Part shown: positions 44,110 to 54,858 of the stretch, in pieces
How the letters are laid out: the number at the start of each line of letters is the position of its first letter
How positions within the stretch are numbered: the first letter of the stretch is position 1
Assembly (NCBI GenBank): GCA_022925895.1
Contig: JAKSYS010000020.1
Span: 124,001 to 188,000, forward strand
Reading direction: 5' to 3'
Source: Fragilaria crotonensis
Lineage: Eukaryota; Bacillariophyta; Fragilariophyceae; Fragilariales; Fragilariaceae
Length of the DNA: 64,000 nucleotides
The notes under the pieces: model-generated
The model's input: only the letters and a program-made list of their open reading frames with translations
What the model was told of the DNA's origin: nothing
The model's database searches: none
Position numbers and translations under genes: made by a program

Positions 44110-47101
44110 ATGAAGATCTTGCTATTCATTGAGCTTTTGACAACCCTCTCGTCGCTTCGCGTTGATGCTGCAAAATGTCGAAAGATTGCGGGTTGTTTGA
44201 CTGGAAGGAAGCTGGAGACGGCCCACTGGATTAGTGCACTGGAGCAGCCCAATCCAACCGTCTGCGCAAATGCATGCAAAGATTCGTACTTTTCCACTTT
44301 TTCTGTGCTCCAAGGTTGCTTCTGTTCCCATCACCACGATCTCGAACCCATAGATGGATCGCTTTGCGAGTACCAATTCCATGCCACCGACTGTGACGAT
44401 CCTCGTCCATCTAACAACCTCTGTCCCGATCCGGACCGATTCTATTGCCAAACCAATCATCCATTGGAGGCCCGTATCGATCATCTTATGTCTTTCATGA
44501 CGCTGGACGACAAAATTCAAACTATGGGACAAATGTCAGTTGCAGGAAAATTCTCGGATCAAACACCGCTGGTTGCCAGAGACTATGTATGGTGGAGTGA
44601 ATCGCTCCACGGGTTAGACCCCAACCACCAGCCAAATGGTGCTTGTGGGGAAGTCTGTCCCACGTCCTTTGCCGAAGCAAATGCCTTGAGTTGCAGTTGG
44701 AATGTGTCTCTCTGGCATGCAACTGCTGTTGCAATCAGTACTGAAGGTCGCGCTTACTTCAATCAGCATGCAAACAATGGACTAACATTCTACGCACCCA
44801 ACATCAACTTGGCATCGCATCCATTGTGGGGCCGAACAATGGAGACTCCAGGGGAGGATCCGTTTTTAGCATCCATGTATGCCAAAGCGTACGTTCAGGG
44901 TCTCCAAGGAAACCACCCTCGTGTATTAAAAGTCGCTGCTACACCAAAGCATTTTGTGGGTCACTTTTTTGAAGGCGAAAAGTCTGATCCGTGGGGGAAT
45001 GGAACGCTTGTCACTCGACTACAGAATGATACACGTTATTCATTGCAAGATTTGGAGCAGTACTTTTTGCCACCCTTCCGAGCTGCTCTAAAGGATGCTA
45101 AAGCCGAAAGTCTAATGTGCGCATATCAGAGTGTCAACGGAGTGCCCATGTGCGCCAACGGTTTTTTGCTGAATCGATTAGTTCGACAGGAGTGGAACTG
45201 GTCGGGTTTTATTGTCTCTGACTGCGACTCAATTCAGACCATGGAGCTGTCATTTCATGGTTATTCAATGGATCCGCTGTCTGCGGTGCACGACGGTATC
45301 AGAGCTGGCTGCGATCAGAACTGTGGCGGAAGGTATAAAAAATATGGACTGAAAGCAGTCCTCGATGGTCGCCTCACAGAAATGCAAATAGACACTTCTG
45401 TTCGTCGCCAATTAAGAACATTGTTCCGACTTGGCTTGTTCGATTCCGCGGACCAAGATCCATACGGTCATATCGGCTGGGAACATGTCGGAACTGACAC
45501 ACATAAACAACTTGCGTTGGACGGAGCTAGACAATCGATTGTGCTACTCCAGAATGGCAATGGGACCACCGTCCTCCCAATCGACAAGAGCCAAAGAATT
45601 GTGCTGGCAGGACCCATGGCAAATGCAACAGCTGCGCTCCTTGGAAATTATCATGGAGCAGCATGTCCGGATGGAACAGGGGAGTGCCTCGTCTCTTTGG
45701 ACAAAGCGCTTGCAGGATCGAATTTTTTCCTTGGCGTTCCACCCGGGTGCAGCAAAAGCGTAGATGGCATTGCCGAAGTTGTCCATGCAGCGAAACGTTC
45801 TGACGTTGTCGTTCTTGTTTTAGGCGGTACCTGCCATGAGGAAGAAGGTGGGGATCGCGACTTCTTGAGTCTACCAGGATCGCAGATGGATCTCTTTCGA
45901 GCCGTCTACGAAGTTGGAAAGCCTATCGCAGTTGTTATCATTAACGGTGGTCCATACAGCATTGACGAGCTTAAGGAGTGCGGCGATGTTGCTATCATGC
46001 AAGCTGGATTCCCGGACAAGCTGGTGCGCAAGCTATTGCCGACGTTCTCACGGAGTTGTCAACCCTTCTGGAAAGTTGACCACAACTATTTATCCAGCAT
46101 CATATGCCAATGGAAAACCAATGAGGGGTACCCTTGATAGATTCCAATCTTCGACTGACGAAGGAGCGAAGGTCGCTCGTACATGTTTTACACTGGAAGT
46201 GCTCTTTTCAATTTGGGCACGGGCTTTCTTACACGGACTTCGAGATGAATTGGGACGTGCCCCCTCCAGTTCTGGAATGGCATCATGACGAAATTGTTAG
46301 CATGGACGATGAGGATTACTATTTCGTTCGGGTCACTAACACTGGACCTGTGCCTGGACGAGAGGTTGTTCAAGCCTATTGGTCTCCACCCATGGACGTT
46401 GACGCTGAGCTGAAGCGCCAGTTGTTCGACTTTCAATCCTCATTTTTGCATCCGGGTGAGAGTCAAGTATTACGGTTTTCAACGAAGGAAGCTCTCAAGT
46501 CAATCTCCACGGTTACCCCTTTCGGCGACCGTGTGGTTCGTCCTGGCATATACACAATCCAATTTTCACGTGGCCATGGCACAGAACTAAAGGCGGAGGC
46601 GAGAGCGCTTTCGTACCACATGGTTAGCAAGTTTCCGAGTCCGTGGGTAAACATGCACGAAGTCGTCGGGGAGGCCTGCATCGAGGGTAGCTCTGATGTC
46701 ATTCCTCACACTGAATCGTTTCTGACGGCCTACAAGCTGTGGCGATGGGATCATCGCAGATTGCAACATATTGCCTCGACGATGTGTCTCACCTACGATC
46801 CTACGTCACTAGCTGTTTACTTGCAGAGCTGCGACAAACCTCATCAGTTGTGGAATCACGACAATGATGGCATGATTAAACCAAAACAGTGCGTGGTATG
46901 TGCCTCCTAGCGACAGCTCATGCTGCCGACCAGCTCAGAATGCCGGTGAAGCTCAGCGACCAGTGTACCTTTGCCAACGCTCTGTGGAGCTTGACGGAGG
47001 ATGGACTGCTCCGCAGCATGGTGCGCGACGGAAGCGCACCCTCCGCGCAAGAGGGTCTCTGTCTTGCGGCTCGATCGGAGGGTCGATTTAACTACTCTTA
47101 A
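44110..47101 (+). pseudogene. Glycoside hydrolase family 3 (beta-xylosidase-like), secreted; reading frame broken near the C-terminal part
   Basis: GH3 enzymes remove terminal xylose or related sugars. The frame 44110-46137 has a signal peptide (MKILLFIELLTTLSSLRVDA), a Cys-rich WSC-like segment (to ~100), and the GH3 N-domain with WWSESLHGL, ASHPLWGRTMETPGEDP, TPKHFVGH and the nucleophile Asp371 in IVSDCDS. The second domain begins intact, but between about 46,015 and 46,210 family motifs step through the frames: GAQAIADVLTEL, NPSGKLTTTIYPASYA, GRSYMFYTG, FGHGLSYTDF. Each step fits loss of one base. The fibronectin-III-like part and a beta-trefoil-lectin-like tail follow, with another step near 46,895. 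Five single-base losses in one gene, with its first 1.9 kb clean, suggest a young pseudogene or local sequence errors. Introns cannot explain them, as the motifs abut. Confidence 0.85.
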
Positions 47102-47133
47102 TCCTAATATTAATAGTAGTGGAACTTATACCT

Positions 47134-48705
47134 TTACAACATCAACAACTCTGGTTTGGATAGATAGTGCCGAAGAGCGCTCAGGAACAGACTAGCAGTG
47201 GCTTCATCCACGACACGGCGATCTGCGCTGAGGCGAGCCGTCATGATGGTTCTAATTTGTGGACTTTGCTGCTTCTCAGCCCCATCCACCCATGGTGTTG
47301 GCACGACGCGAGCAGTCCCTTCTCCAACGGCCAATATGGCTGCCTGCGGAGGATTGATGACAGCGCTGAATTCATCAATTCCGAACATTCCAAGATTGGA
47401 AATGCAAAAGGTTCCACCCTGATATTCATGCGGTTGCAACTTCCCATCCCTGGCGCGGCCGGCCAAGTCGCGTACCTTATCCGAAATTTCCGCCAAACCA
47501 AGCCTGTCAGTGGAGGGGACGATGGGGGTGATGAGCCCTGTTGGAGTTGCGACAGCGACAGAGATATCGATAGATGATTGAATCGAAACTTGATTTGTCT
47601 TGGGATCATATGTTGCATTAACTTCTGGGACATCTCTCAACGCAAGGGCGGAAGATCGGATGATAAGATCGTTCACGGACACCTTGACTCCATGATTGTT
47701 GGCAAGGTTCTTTCGTAAGGAGATAATGTTATCAAGCTCAATTTCCATCGACGTGTAAAAGTGAGGGACTTGAGATTTCGATTCTGTCAAGCGGCGAGCA
47801 ATGATTTTGCGCATGTTATTGTTTGCGACATCGTGAAACGAACCATTCGATTCAATCATTGGAAGGGGAAGGTTGATGAATTCCTTCAACGAAGCAGGAG
47901 AAGTAGACGCAGATGCAGGCACGGGAGAGGACGTGGCAACATGAGCAGAGGCGACAACAGCAGTTTCCTCAGAAGCTGCCGCAGTTGAGAGCAAAGGCAT
48001 GTGAGTTCCATTTGCGAGTGCAGCAAGGACGTCTCCTTTGGTAACTCTGCCGCCCTTGCCAGATCCACTCAAGACCGACGCGTCGATTCCTTTGCTTTGA
48101 CTGAGGTGCCGAGCGGATGGCAAGAGTACGAAATCATCAGCGACGCTTCGACTCTGGACAGGCGCGGAAGCAGGGGTTGGGGTAGGAATTGCGACGGTGG
48201 CAGCTGAAGTGTGAGCCACTTCTGGCAGTGCGAAGTCGGAAAAAGCGTCTAGATCACCAAGATCGTCAATAACAACGCAGATAGGGGTTCCGACAGCAAT
48301 ATCCTGAGCCGTAGATCCTGTCCTCAAAATCTTCGCCAAAACACCATCATCCTGGGCTTCAAAATCGACGCTGGCCTTGTCTGTTTCAATTGAGCACAAG
48401 ACATCGCCTGCGGAAAATGAGTCCCCCTCCTTCAAGGTCCAGCTGGCAATCGTTCCAGTCTCCATGGTTGGAGATAAAGCAGGCATGGGAAACAGTGAAT
48501 GAGGAGGGTATTCCTTGTCGAGAAAAGTGGTGGTAGAGTATTGACGGATACGACATTCCGAGGAACACAATTGACTACAGTTCAAAGTAGTAACGCAAGG
48601 AATATTTGTCCTTGGTGGGATTGTAGAGAATGAAGCGCCCATCGGTCTCTTCACCTGCCGAGCCCATCTTTGGCAGATTCGAAGCCGCAATAGAGACGAT
48701 GACAT
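47134..48705 (-). CDS. Mitochondrial dihydrolipoamide acyltransferase-like protein (PDH E2 / E3BP-like), altered active site
   Basis: 523 residues, one exon, with an Arg/Ser-rich mitochondrial presequence (MSSSLLRLRICQRWARQVKR) and no plastid signal. Domains: lipoyl (about 70-145) with target Lys110 in ETDKASVDFE; Ala/Pro/Thr linker; peripheral subunit-binding domain (about 192-226, SARHLSQSKGID ... GKGGRVTKGDVL); second linker; and catalytic domain (about 285-523, MRKIIARRLTESKSQVPHFY ... ISNLGMFGIDEFSAVINPPQAAILAVG). In active E2 enzymes the site is H-x3-D-G (DHRVVDG); here it reads D495-R-R-V-V-D-E501, so the catalytic His is Arg and the Gly is Glu. It may be a structural E3-binding-type subunit, or an E2 that lost activity. 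Convergent with the GH3 gene. Confidence 0.88.
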   Translation of the reverse strand: MSSSLLRLRICQRWARQVKRPMGASFSTIPPRTNIPCVTTLNCSQLCSSECRIRQYSTTTFLDKEYPPHSLFPMPALSPTMETGTIASWTLKEGDSFSAGDVLCSIETDKASVDFEAQDDGVLAKILRTGSTAQDIAVGTPICVVIDDLGDLDAFSDFALPEVAHTSAATVAIPTPTPASAPVQSRSVADDFVLLPSARHLSQSKGIDASVLSGSGKGGRVTKGDVLAALANGTHMPLLSTAAASEETAVVASAHVATSSPVPASASTSPASLKEFINLPLPMIESNGSFHDVANNNMRKIIARRLTESKSQVPHFYTSMEIELDNIISLRKNLANNHGVKVSVNDLIIRSSALALRDVPEVNATYDPKTNQVSIQSSIDISVAVATPTGLITPIVPSTDRLGLAEISDKVRDLAGRARDGKLQPHEYQGGTFCISNLGMFGIDEFSAVINPPQAAILAVGEGTARVVPTPWVDGAEKQQSPQIRTIMTARLSADRRVVDEATASLFLSALRHYLSKPELLML

Positions 48706-49094
48706 CTTATACTTTCAATTTTCAGAATGCAGATGCTCTGATCTCTGATACACAAGTGAAGTAAAGGCTCGCACTCGAACTTCCCCCTACACTGCACGCA
48801 GTCCCTCTTGTCCCTTGGCAGCTGGCAGCGGCACCTCGAACGAAGTTTCAGCCGTGGACGAAGATCCAAGAACGTCTGTGCGTCTGTAAGTTGTCTGCCA
48901 TCCAATAATGGAGTATGCAGAAGGTACCCAGAGTAGTGTAAAAAGATTTACTGTTGCAATGTCACGCTCGTTATGATGGTAATATGGTAATACAGCGTTA
49001 TTGTACCAGTACAAGCATAAACATAGTACCTGGACTAGTAAAATTATTCGTTGTGTCGGGACACTTCATGCACAACTTCTAACCAGGGATGCGC
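48706..49094. other. Spacer upstream of the E2-like gene
   Basis: Promoter side of the E2-like gene. Short GTAC-rich words near 49,000. No gene seen. Confidence 0.45.
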
Positions 49095-49590
49095 ACAATA
49101 ATATTGTTATTGTATTGTTGGTTTTTGATTTTACAATACAATATATTGTTATTGTTGGACCAACCAATACAATATATTGTTATTGTCCGACAGACCAATA
49201 CAATATATTGTTATTGTCAGACAGTCCAATACAATATATTGTTATTGTCCGACAGACCAATACAATATATTGATAACAATATATTGCAATATATTGCAAT
49301 ATATTGTTCATACTCGCAGTACTTCATACTACGTACGGCACGCTGGTACGCTGCTCAGCAGTAGTAGATCATACTACTACTGTCTTACTGTACATATACA
49401 ATATATTGTACAATATATTGTTATTGTTAGGCCTACCAATACAATATATTGTTATTGTTGGACCTACCAATACAATATATTGGTATTGTTGGAAATGCCA
49501 ATACAATATATTGTTATTGTCAGACGAACCAATACAATATATTGGTAACAATATATTGCAATATATTGTACATACAATATATTGTTGCGC
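49095..49590. repeat. Phased palindromic minisatellite (CAATATATTG every 31 bp), two blocks
   Basis: The perfect palindrome CAATATATTG starts at 49139, 49170, 49201, 49232 and 49263 (31-bp steps), then 49277, 49287 and 49297 (10-bp steps). After ~90 bp of other DNA it starts again at 49399, 49411, 49442, 49473, 49504 and 49535 (31-bp steps), then 49549, 49559 and 49575. Between palindromes the linkers are TTATTGTYRGACNNACCAATA-like. Several frames stay open across the array because the unit lacks stops; these are not genes. Confidence 0.9.
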
Positions 49591-49689
49591 TTCCCTGCTT
49601 CTAACGGCACCAAATTGTAGATCTCATAAAAGGCTTTCTTTTCAGCTACTCAAAGCCGCGATACAATATGTATTGATGGAGTTATGAGT

Positions 49690-50420
49690 GGTCTAATTTT
49701 ATTTTTTGAGATTTTTTTAAACATAGTACCTGGACTTTCAGTCACTAGTGTAGCAAATTGAGTCCCTTTTGACAATGTCAAGTTGGAACAAGTTTTTTTT
49801 CACGTTACAAATATATCACAAGGGCCTATTCTACAATTCTGCCATCTTGAAATTTATGTATTCAGCAATAAATACACTCGGATTGGCATTGAGATGGACA
49901 GCAGTAAAATTTCGAAGTTCGTAATGAAACTCTTGCTTTGTATGCGATTAAATTAGTAGCATGCAATTTTTTGTATGAAACATATGGAAAGTGCCGTAGG
50001 ATTAAAAAATTGCGACGTTGACGCACTTCAATGTTCAAAATTGACTTTGACCATGTTGATTTTGCAGTGGCCGTCAGAAATGCAAAAGTAAGTTATGTGA
50101 CTGCAAATTTGACCGGACATTAGAATACCGGCATACTAACAAGTAATAACAGTGTCAAAGAAGCACTACTGTCGTTCTTTGCATCTGTTGACATGATACA
50201 AAATGTGCAATTAAATTACGAAGCAAAACTTTACATTCGCCAAAAAAATCCAAAATTTTAACTCGCCACATCTTTTGAACTGTCCCACCTCACCACAAAC
50301 AAGCTACAGTAACCCCATATGTTTGAGGGCATAGGACAATTCTCTAGTTACTCAAATGCACAATCTTCGTGCATGAATGTGATGAAATGAGTGGTTTTAA
50401 AATCCGTCCAGCTACTCTCG
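49690..50420 (+). repeat. Diverged dispersed repeat, copy 2 (partner at ~8,380-9,150)
   Basis: Blocks shared with copy 1 in the same order include GTCTAATTTTATTTTTTGAG, the AATTGAGTCCCTTTT area, GTAGGATTAAAAAATTG, CATGTTGATTTTGCAG, CACCTCACCACAAAC with CAGTAACCCC, and a terminal CAC/GTGG-rich block. It is old and non-coding, and the class is unknown. Confidence 0.6.
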
Positions 50421-53400
50421 TAATTTTGGTCGTCCAGATACTATGTTTATGCTTGTACTCGGAATACTTGATACTTCATCCCTTCATCCTATGCACATCT
50501 TCATTACCATTCCCAGCACCCTGACATTTCCGGGTAGTCTGGTCTATGTCATTGACCACACTCTCTTATATCAGTTCCTCTTGACAACACTCTTATTGTG
50601 GGATTATGACAACTCTATTTTACCACACTCCAAGGAAAGAAATACACATCCCAATTCATTTTTCAGCTCAGTTTTAATCTCATAATTATTCACATCCCAA
50701 AACGTAAGTGCCTCTGCTTCCTAGCTTCCAAATCTTCTTCATTCCATCTATATGTTTTACAGTATTGTCATTCTACACAATAGTTTACTACTACTTCCCA
50801 GGGCTGGTCATTTTGTCTGGTTTGTTTCCTCTCCTACCAATCATTAGTCAATTATGCCTCCTTAGGTTCTACAAATTGCCTTATGCATATGCCTACTAGC
50901 TACCGTCAGTCAGTACTAGTACATGCAAATCAATCAAACAAATACTGCCAGGTACTGAGAGTATTCCAGTGCAATTTTAGTTTAACTGTATTCTACTACA
51001 CCAGGACAGTACTACACAGAGTTTTGAAGGACATGTTCAATATGCTCATTTAGATGCAGAGCATGACCTGCCATTTTAGGAAGTCAACACCTTTGGTCAG
51101 TATGATTCAAGCAGGTCATGGTGAAAGGTGAAGCAATACTGTAACAATATTTCTACTGTAGTACACGTTCGAACAACGAAGGACTAGAGTGTTATTTATG
51201 TAATGCAAAATAGTCAATTAACCAATACTGGATCGGAAAACATGACTTTAAAAGCTATTGCTGGAACATTGCTGTTTTTCAGACTTAGTATTCAGTATTT
51301 AAAATTAGGTTAACTTCAACTCTACAGTATACTAGCTCCTCACTGTGCTACTACCGTGAGTGAGGTCTAATCAGTGCATTCAGTACTTGTACTACCTGCG
51401 GGGGTCGCAAGCAATATCAGACCATTGTTTTGCAACAAGATAGTGCCAAGAAGACACAGGATGTAAACAATAGAATAGAGAACTTACCCATCATGTGACT
51501 GGTGAGCAGTGCATAATAAATTCTTGTTCGATGCAGCAGGGATGTATGCCTCTGATACCATCAAGTCCATGACATTGGTATACACTAGATGGTTCAATAG
51601 AAGCCAATAATGCACTGTAGTCAGCAGGAATGCCATCGGTTGGCACTCGGTACTGACAAATTGTGTGAGCCGCAAGCAAAGGCCTTCAAGATCATCATTC
51701 AATGCCACAAACTATGAAGAGGAAGGAACATGAAACTGAAGATAAAAGTCTCCGTAAGAAATGCTTGATATCAATGTGTGGATGCTTGGCATAAATGATG
51801 AACAAAGTCAACTATGTTGGATGCCGCATACAATGATATCCTCAATTCTCAATGTCAATTATCCAACCTGCCTGACATCTCCAGTGCTGTAGTCCCTGCT
51901 CTTTCTTCTTTTCCTTTTGCATTGCAGCCGCAGTGATGATTTGATAACATCATCAGGATTCATTCTTGACAGAATACTTTCTAGCAAAGTGGACACGTGT
52001 TGATTCCTCCTAATTCTGACATAATATCTTGTTTCGTTTTGCCCTTCAGTGAAAACAATTGAAAAAGAAGCCCAAAGGAAGCCAATCCATCGTTAACCAA
52101 AGAAGAGGATGATCACTGTTGTAGACAGCGCTCCCAATATCCCAAGAATTTGATTAACATGATTTACATTGTGGTTTTTTTATTTGTAGACAATCGAAAG
52201 AGACATAAACAAGCCTTTCAGCTTCAACTAAGTATGAATATTAATGATATGGATTATTGTTTTTGTTCTTGTAAACCCCGTGATGAACAACCTTATGCAT
52301 ACAACTGAAAACATGGTCTGACCTTGCTTGTCCTGCATTATAAGCCGGAATACTCCGATTACTGATAGTCTCTCGGATAAGAGTTCGATAAAAGGGGCTC
52401 AGGAAATCCCGGGTTTTCTGAAGTTGATCGGTTGATTCCCCATTCCCCAGTCCTTGTACTGTACTATCGGTAGTATCATGCAAACACAGTACATGTACCA
52501 AGTACTACTAGCTAGTACAGTAGCATTCGGAGTAGGTATAGTAAAAGCCCCAGCTCATGTATGTCATAGACTTTATTTAATAACGCTTCTAACGTTACAT
52601 TTTTGCAAAATTCCCCAATGCTACGAGTACCAGGTATGGCTGGTTTCACCGTCAACACTCGCGAGGTACACTGTGGTACAATTTCTACTGTCGTCCAATA
52701 AAATCCATAGTAGACGTCATCAATCTTTCCGCAAAATCGATTCGCCAAGTGCCATATGATGCGTGTCATATCTCCTTATCGACATCACATTCATCAACAA
52801 TCAGCAATTGATAGTCGACTTGGCTGCATCAACAGTCAATCAAGATGGAATGCTTCATTGTATCCACCCAGCAGGGCCAAAGCCGATCAATAAAAGGGAC
52901 AAGTCCCTGATGTGTCTTGCCGCTGAATGAAGATCCTTCGTTCCATTTCTCTTGCTGCTCAGACACGCCGGACGACAGTCATTGAGAGTATGGGAGGGAC
53001 CCACCTCGAGATTATTGTTGACCGAATGGAGTGCGATTGCAACGTTGAGGTCAGCATCTTCGGTGCACAACAAGTGTCTTGCCGAGAATCTATCACTGCC
53101 AAGGTGGCGAAGATTGACTATGTCCATACTAAGTAGGTCTGGAGGTGCACTAAGAAGTTGGTTTTCAAGCAAAAGGATTTTCAGGGGAAGAGTGATCTGG
53201 CCCATGACGTTTGAAGTTATTTTTGATGTTATGGGCGGGAGTTAGTGATGAAGTTCCAGCAATGGTTACATTGTGTATGAACGGATATTGAATGAGTTCT
53301 TGGGCGTGAGGCTGTGATTTCTGGATTCCCAGCTCTCGGTATAAAGACCACCCTTATCGATGGTGTTGACGATCACAGTGTCAATTCCACCGTCATGGCT

Positions 53401-54858
53401 TCCGACATTGCTGGCCGCACCGCCACTCCACACAAAGTTCTTCCGAAAGCCATGGATCGTCCCACGCCACCCCTATTGCCAGAATTCGATATCACTCTGC
53501 CTGAAGAATTAGAATGTTTGCAGTGGTATGGTTGTTGGATATCTTGGAGAGCAAAAGGATGTCAAGACTATGTGGTTTCATGGACTACCAAGTAGTATGC
53601 TTCACCGGTATGCTTCTAATCGGCATGCTAGCTAACTATACTAGTACTCCAGCGGCAGCAAACGACATTTCTGAGGATAAATTGAATAGGAGCTGCTCCA
53701 ATGCCAGGGACAACAAATGAAGTTGTTCCAAATGCAGTATCATCATGATTCCCTGTCATTTGAGGTTTGCTTCTTTCTGGTTCTCATAGCAGTAACTAGA
53801 GTTCTACTACTAGCAATCGATCACTCAAGGATTAATTGGGTAAATTGAAGACGTTTCGGCTACGGCCAAAAGCACAGTTCCTTCCAACTCTCACCAGAGA
53901 GGGATGCAGATCTTGGTTCTTCACACCAGTCTCTTATTTTGAAACGTTGCTTGCTGAAAGGTCCGCTGAGATTTTCTTATTGAGTTGGCTCCAGCATCGT
54001 AGCGCGACGGCGTTTGGCCATCGAAGTCACCTTTGCTGCTTCCCATTGCAGAATTAAAAGTTACCGCATTCATTGAGGATGACAACAATCTTCAATGTAT
54101 CATCAATAGCTTGAGTACAATTTGGTTAGGGCTACTTCCCAGGTCGTGGCAGGGAACCACCTGTTCCACAGACGTCGTTGAAACACTTTCAAGCAGCACT
54201 TCCTGTAATCAAAATTTTAGAGCCAAGACTATTGACACAGCTTGACTCACTCATATTTTTCGAATCCTATGACAATAATGGACGCAAAGGTTTGGGTGAG
54301 TCAAGCCACGGTTGCTAGTGCAATGATTCCGAACGCGTTCAATCACATCGTCAATGCTGTTGCTTACCCCGAGTAAATTTTTGCTCTTCATGACGTCGGA
54401 GGCCCATATTGTACTTAGGGGAATGCACCCAGCTGTACAAAATGTATGAAGGCCTACCTCGCGTTACTCGAGCGTGAAACCAGCCATACCATGTATGATC
54501 CACTCTGGAGTCTGGAGGTCTGGAGTACCGGTACCAAGTATGTTGGGCCACCTGCCACTGCCACCTCTCTATTGTACTCCAATAGTACCAGCTACCAGGT
54601 ACTGGATACTGGAGGCGGGCCTATAAGACATTGGACATTGGCAAAAGCAATCGGAGCCTCATGTACTCGGAGTACATCGTGCTAAAGAAAAAAAACGGCC
54701 CTTGCTTCCACAGGAGCTCAACGGGCCGCAAGAATCAGAAAATTGGCATACGTCGTAGAAGTCCGGTGTCTACGTCGTGTTCCAGTCTTCAGTATTCGGA
54801 GACCCTCACACGCAGAAGAAAGAAAGTCGACGTGATTACCGTCTCCTCCTGTTCAACC
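50421..54858. other. Long spacer, no gene recognised
   Basis: AT-rich from 50,430 to 52,500, with GTAC-rich patches (about 50,900-51,020, 52,450-52,530, 54,510-54,610). Small frames at 52,927-53,136 and 53,314-53,595 look somewhat protein-like, but I recognise neither and see no splice structure joining them. No RNA gene or TIR pair was found here. Confidence 0.45.

Noticed and set aside
49095-49590. CRISPR-like array
   Set aside because: The repeated core is a 10-bp palindrome with linkers that are themselves repeated, not unique spacers, and the setting is a eukaryotic nuclear spacer.
49001-49687. Open frames of 90-127 codons reading QYIVIV/YNILLL repeats
   Set aside because: They arise because the 31-bp unit lacks stops in several frames; period 31 rotates the frame and composition is that of the repeat.
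52855-53595. Small frames that look somewhat protein-like
   Set aside because: No recognised family, no consistent splice sites, AT-rich surroundings; kept only as a spacer remark.
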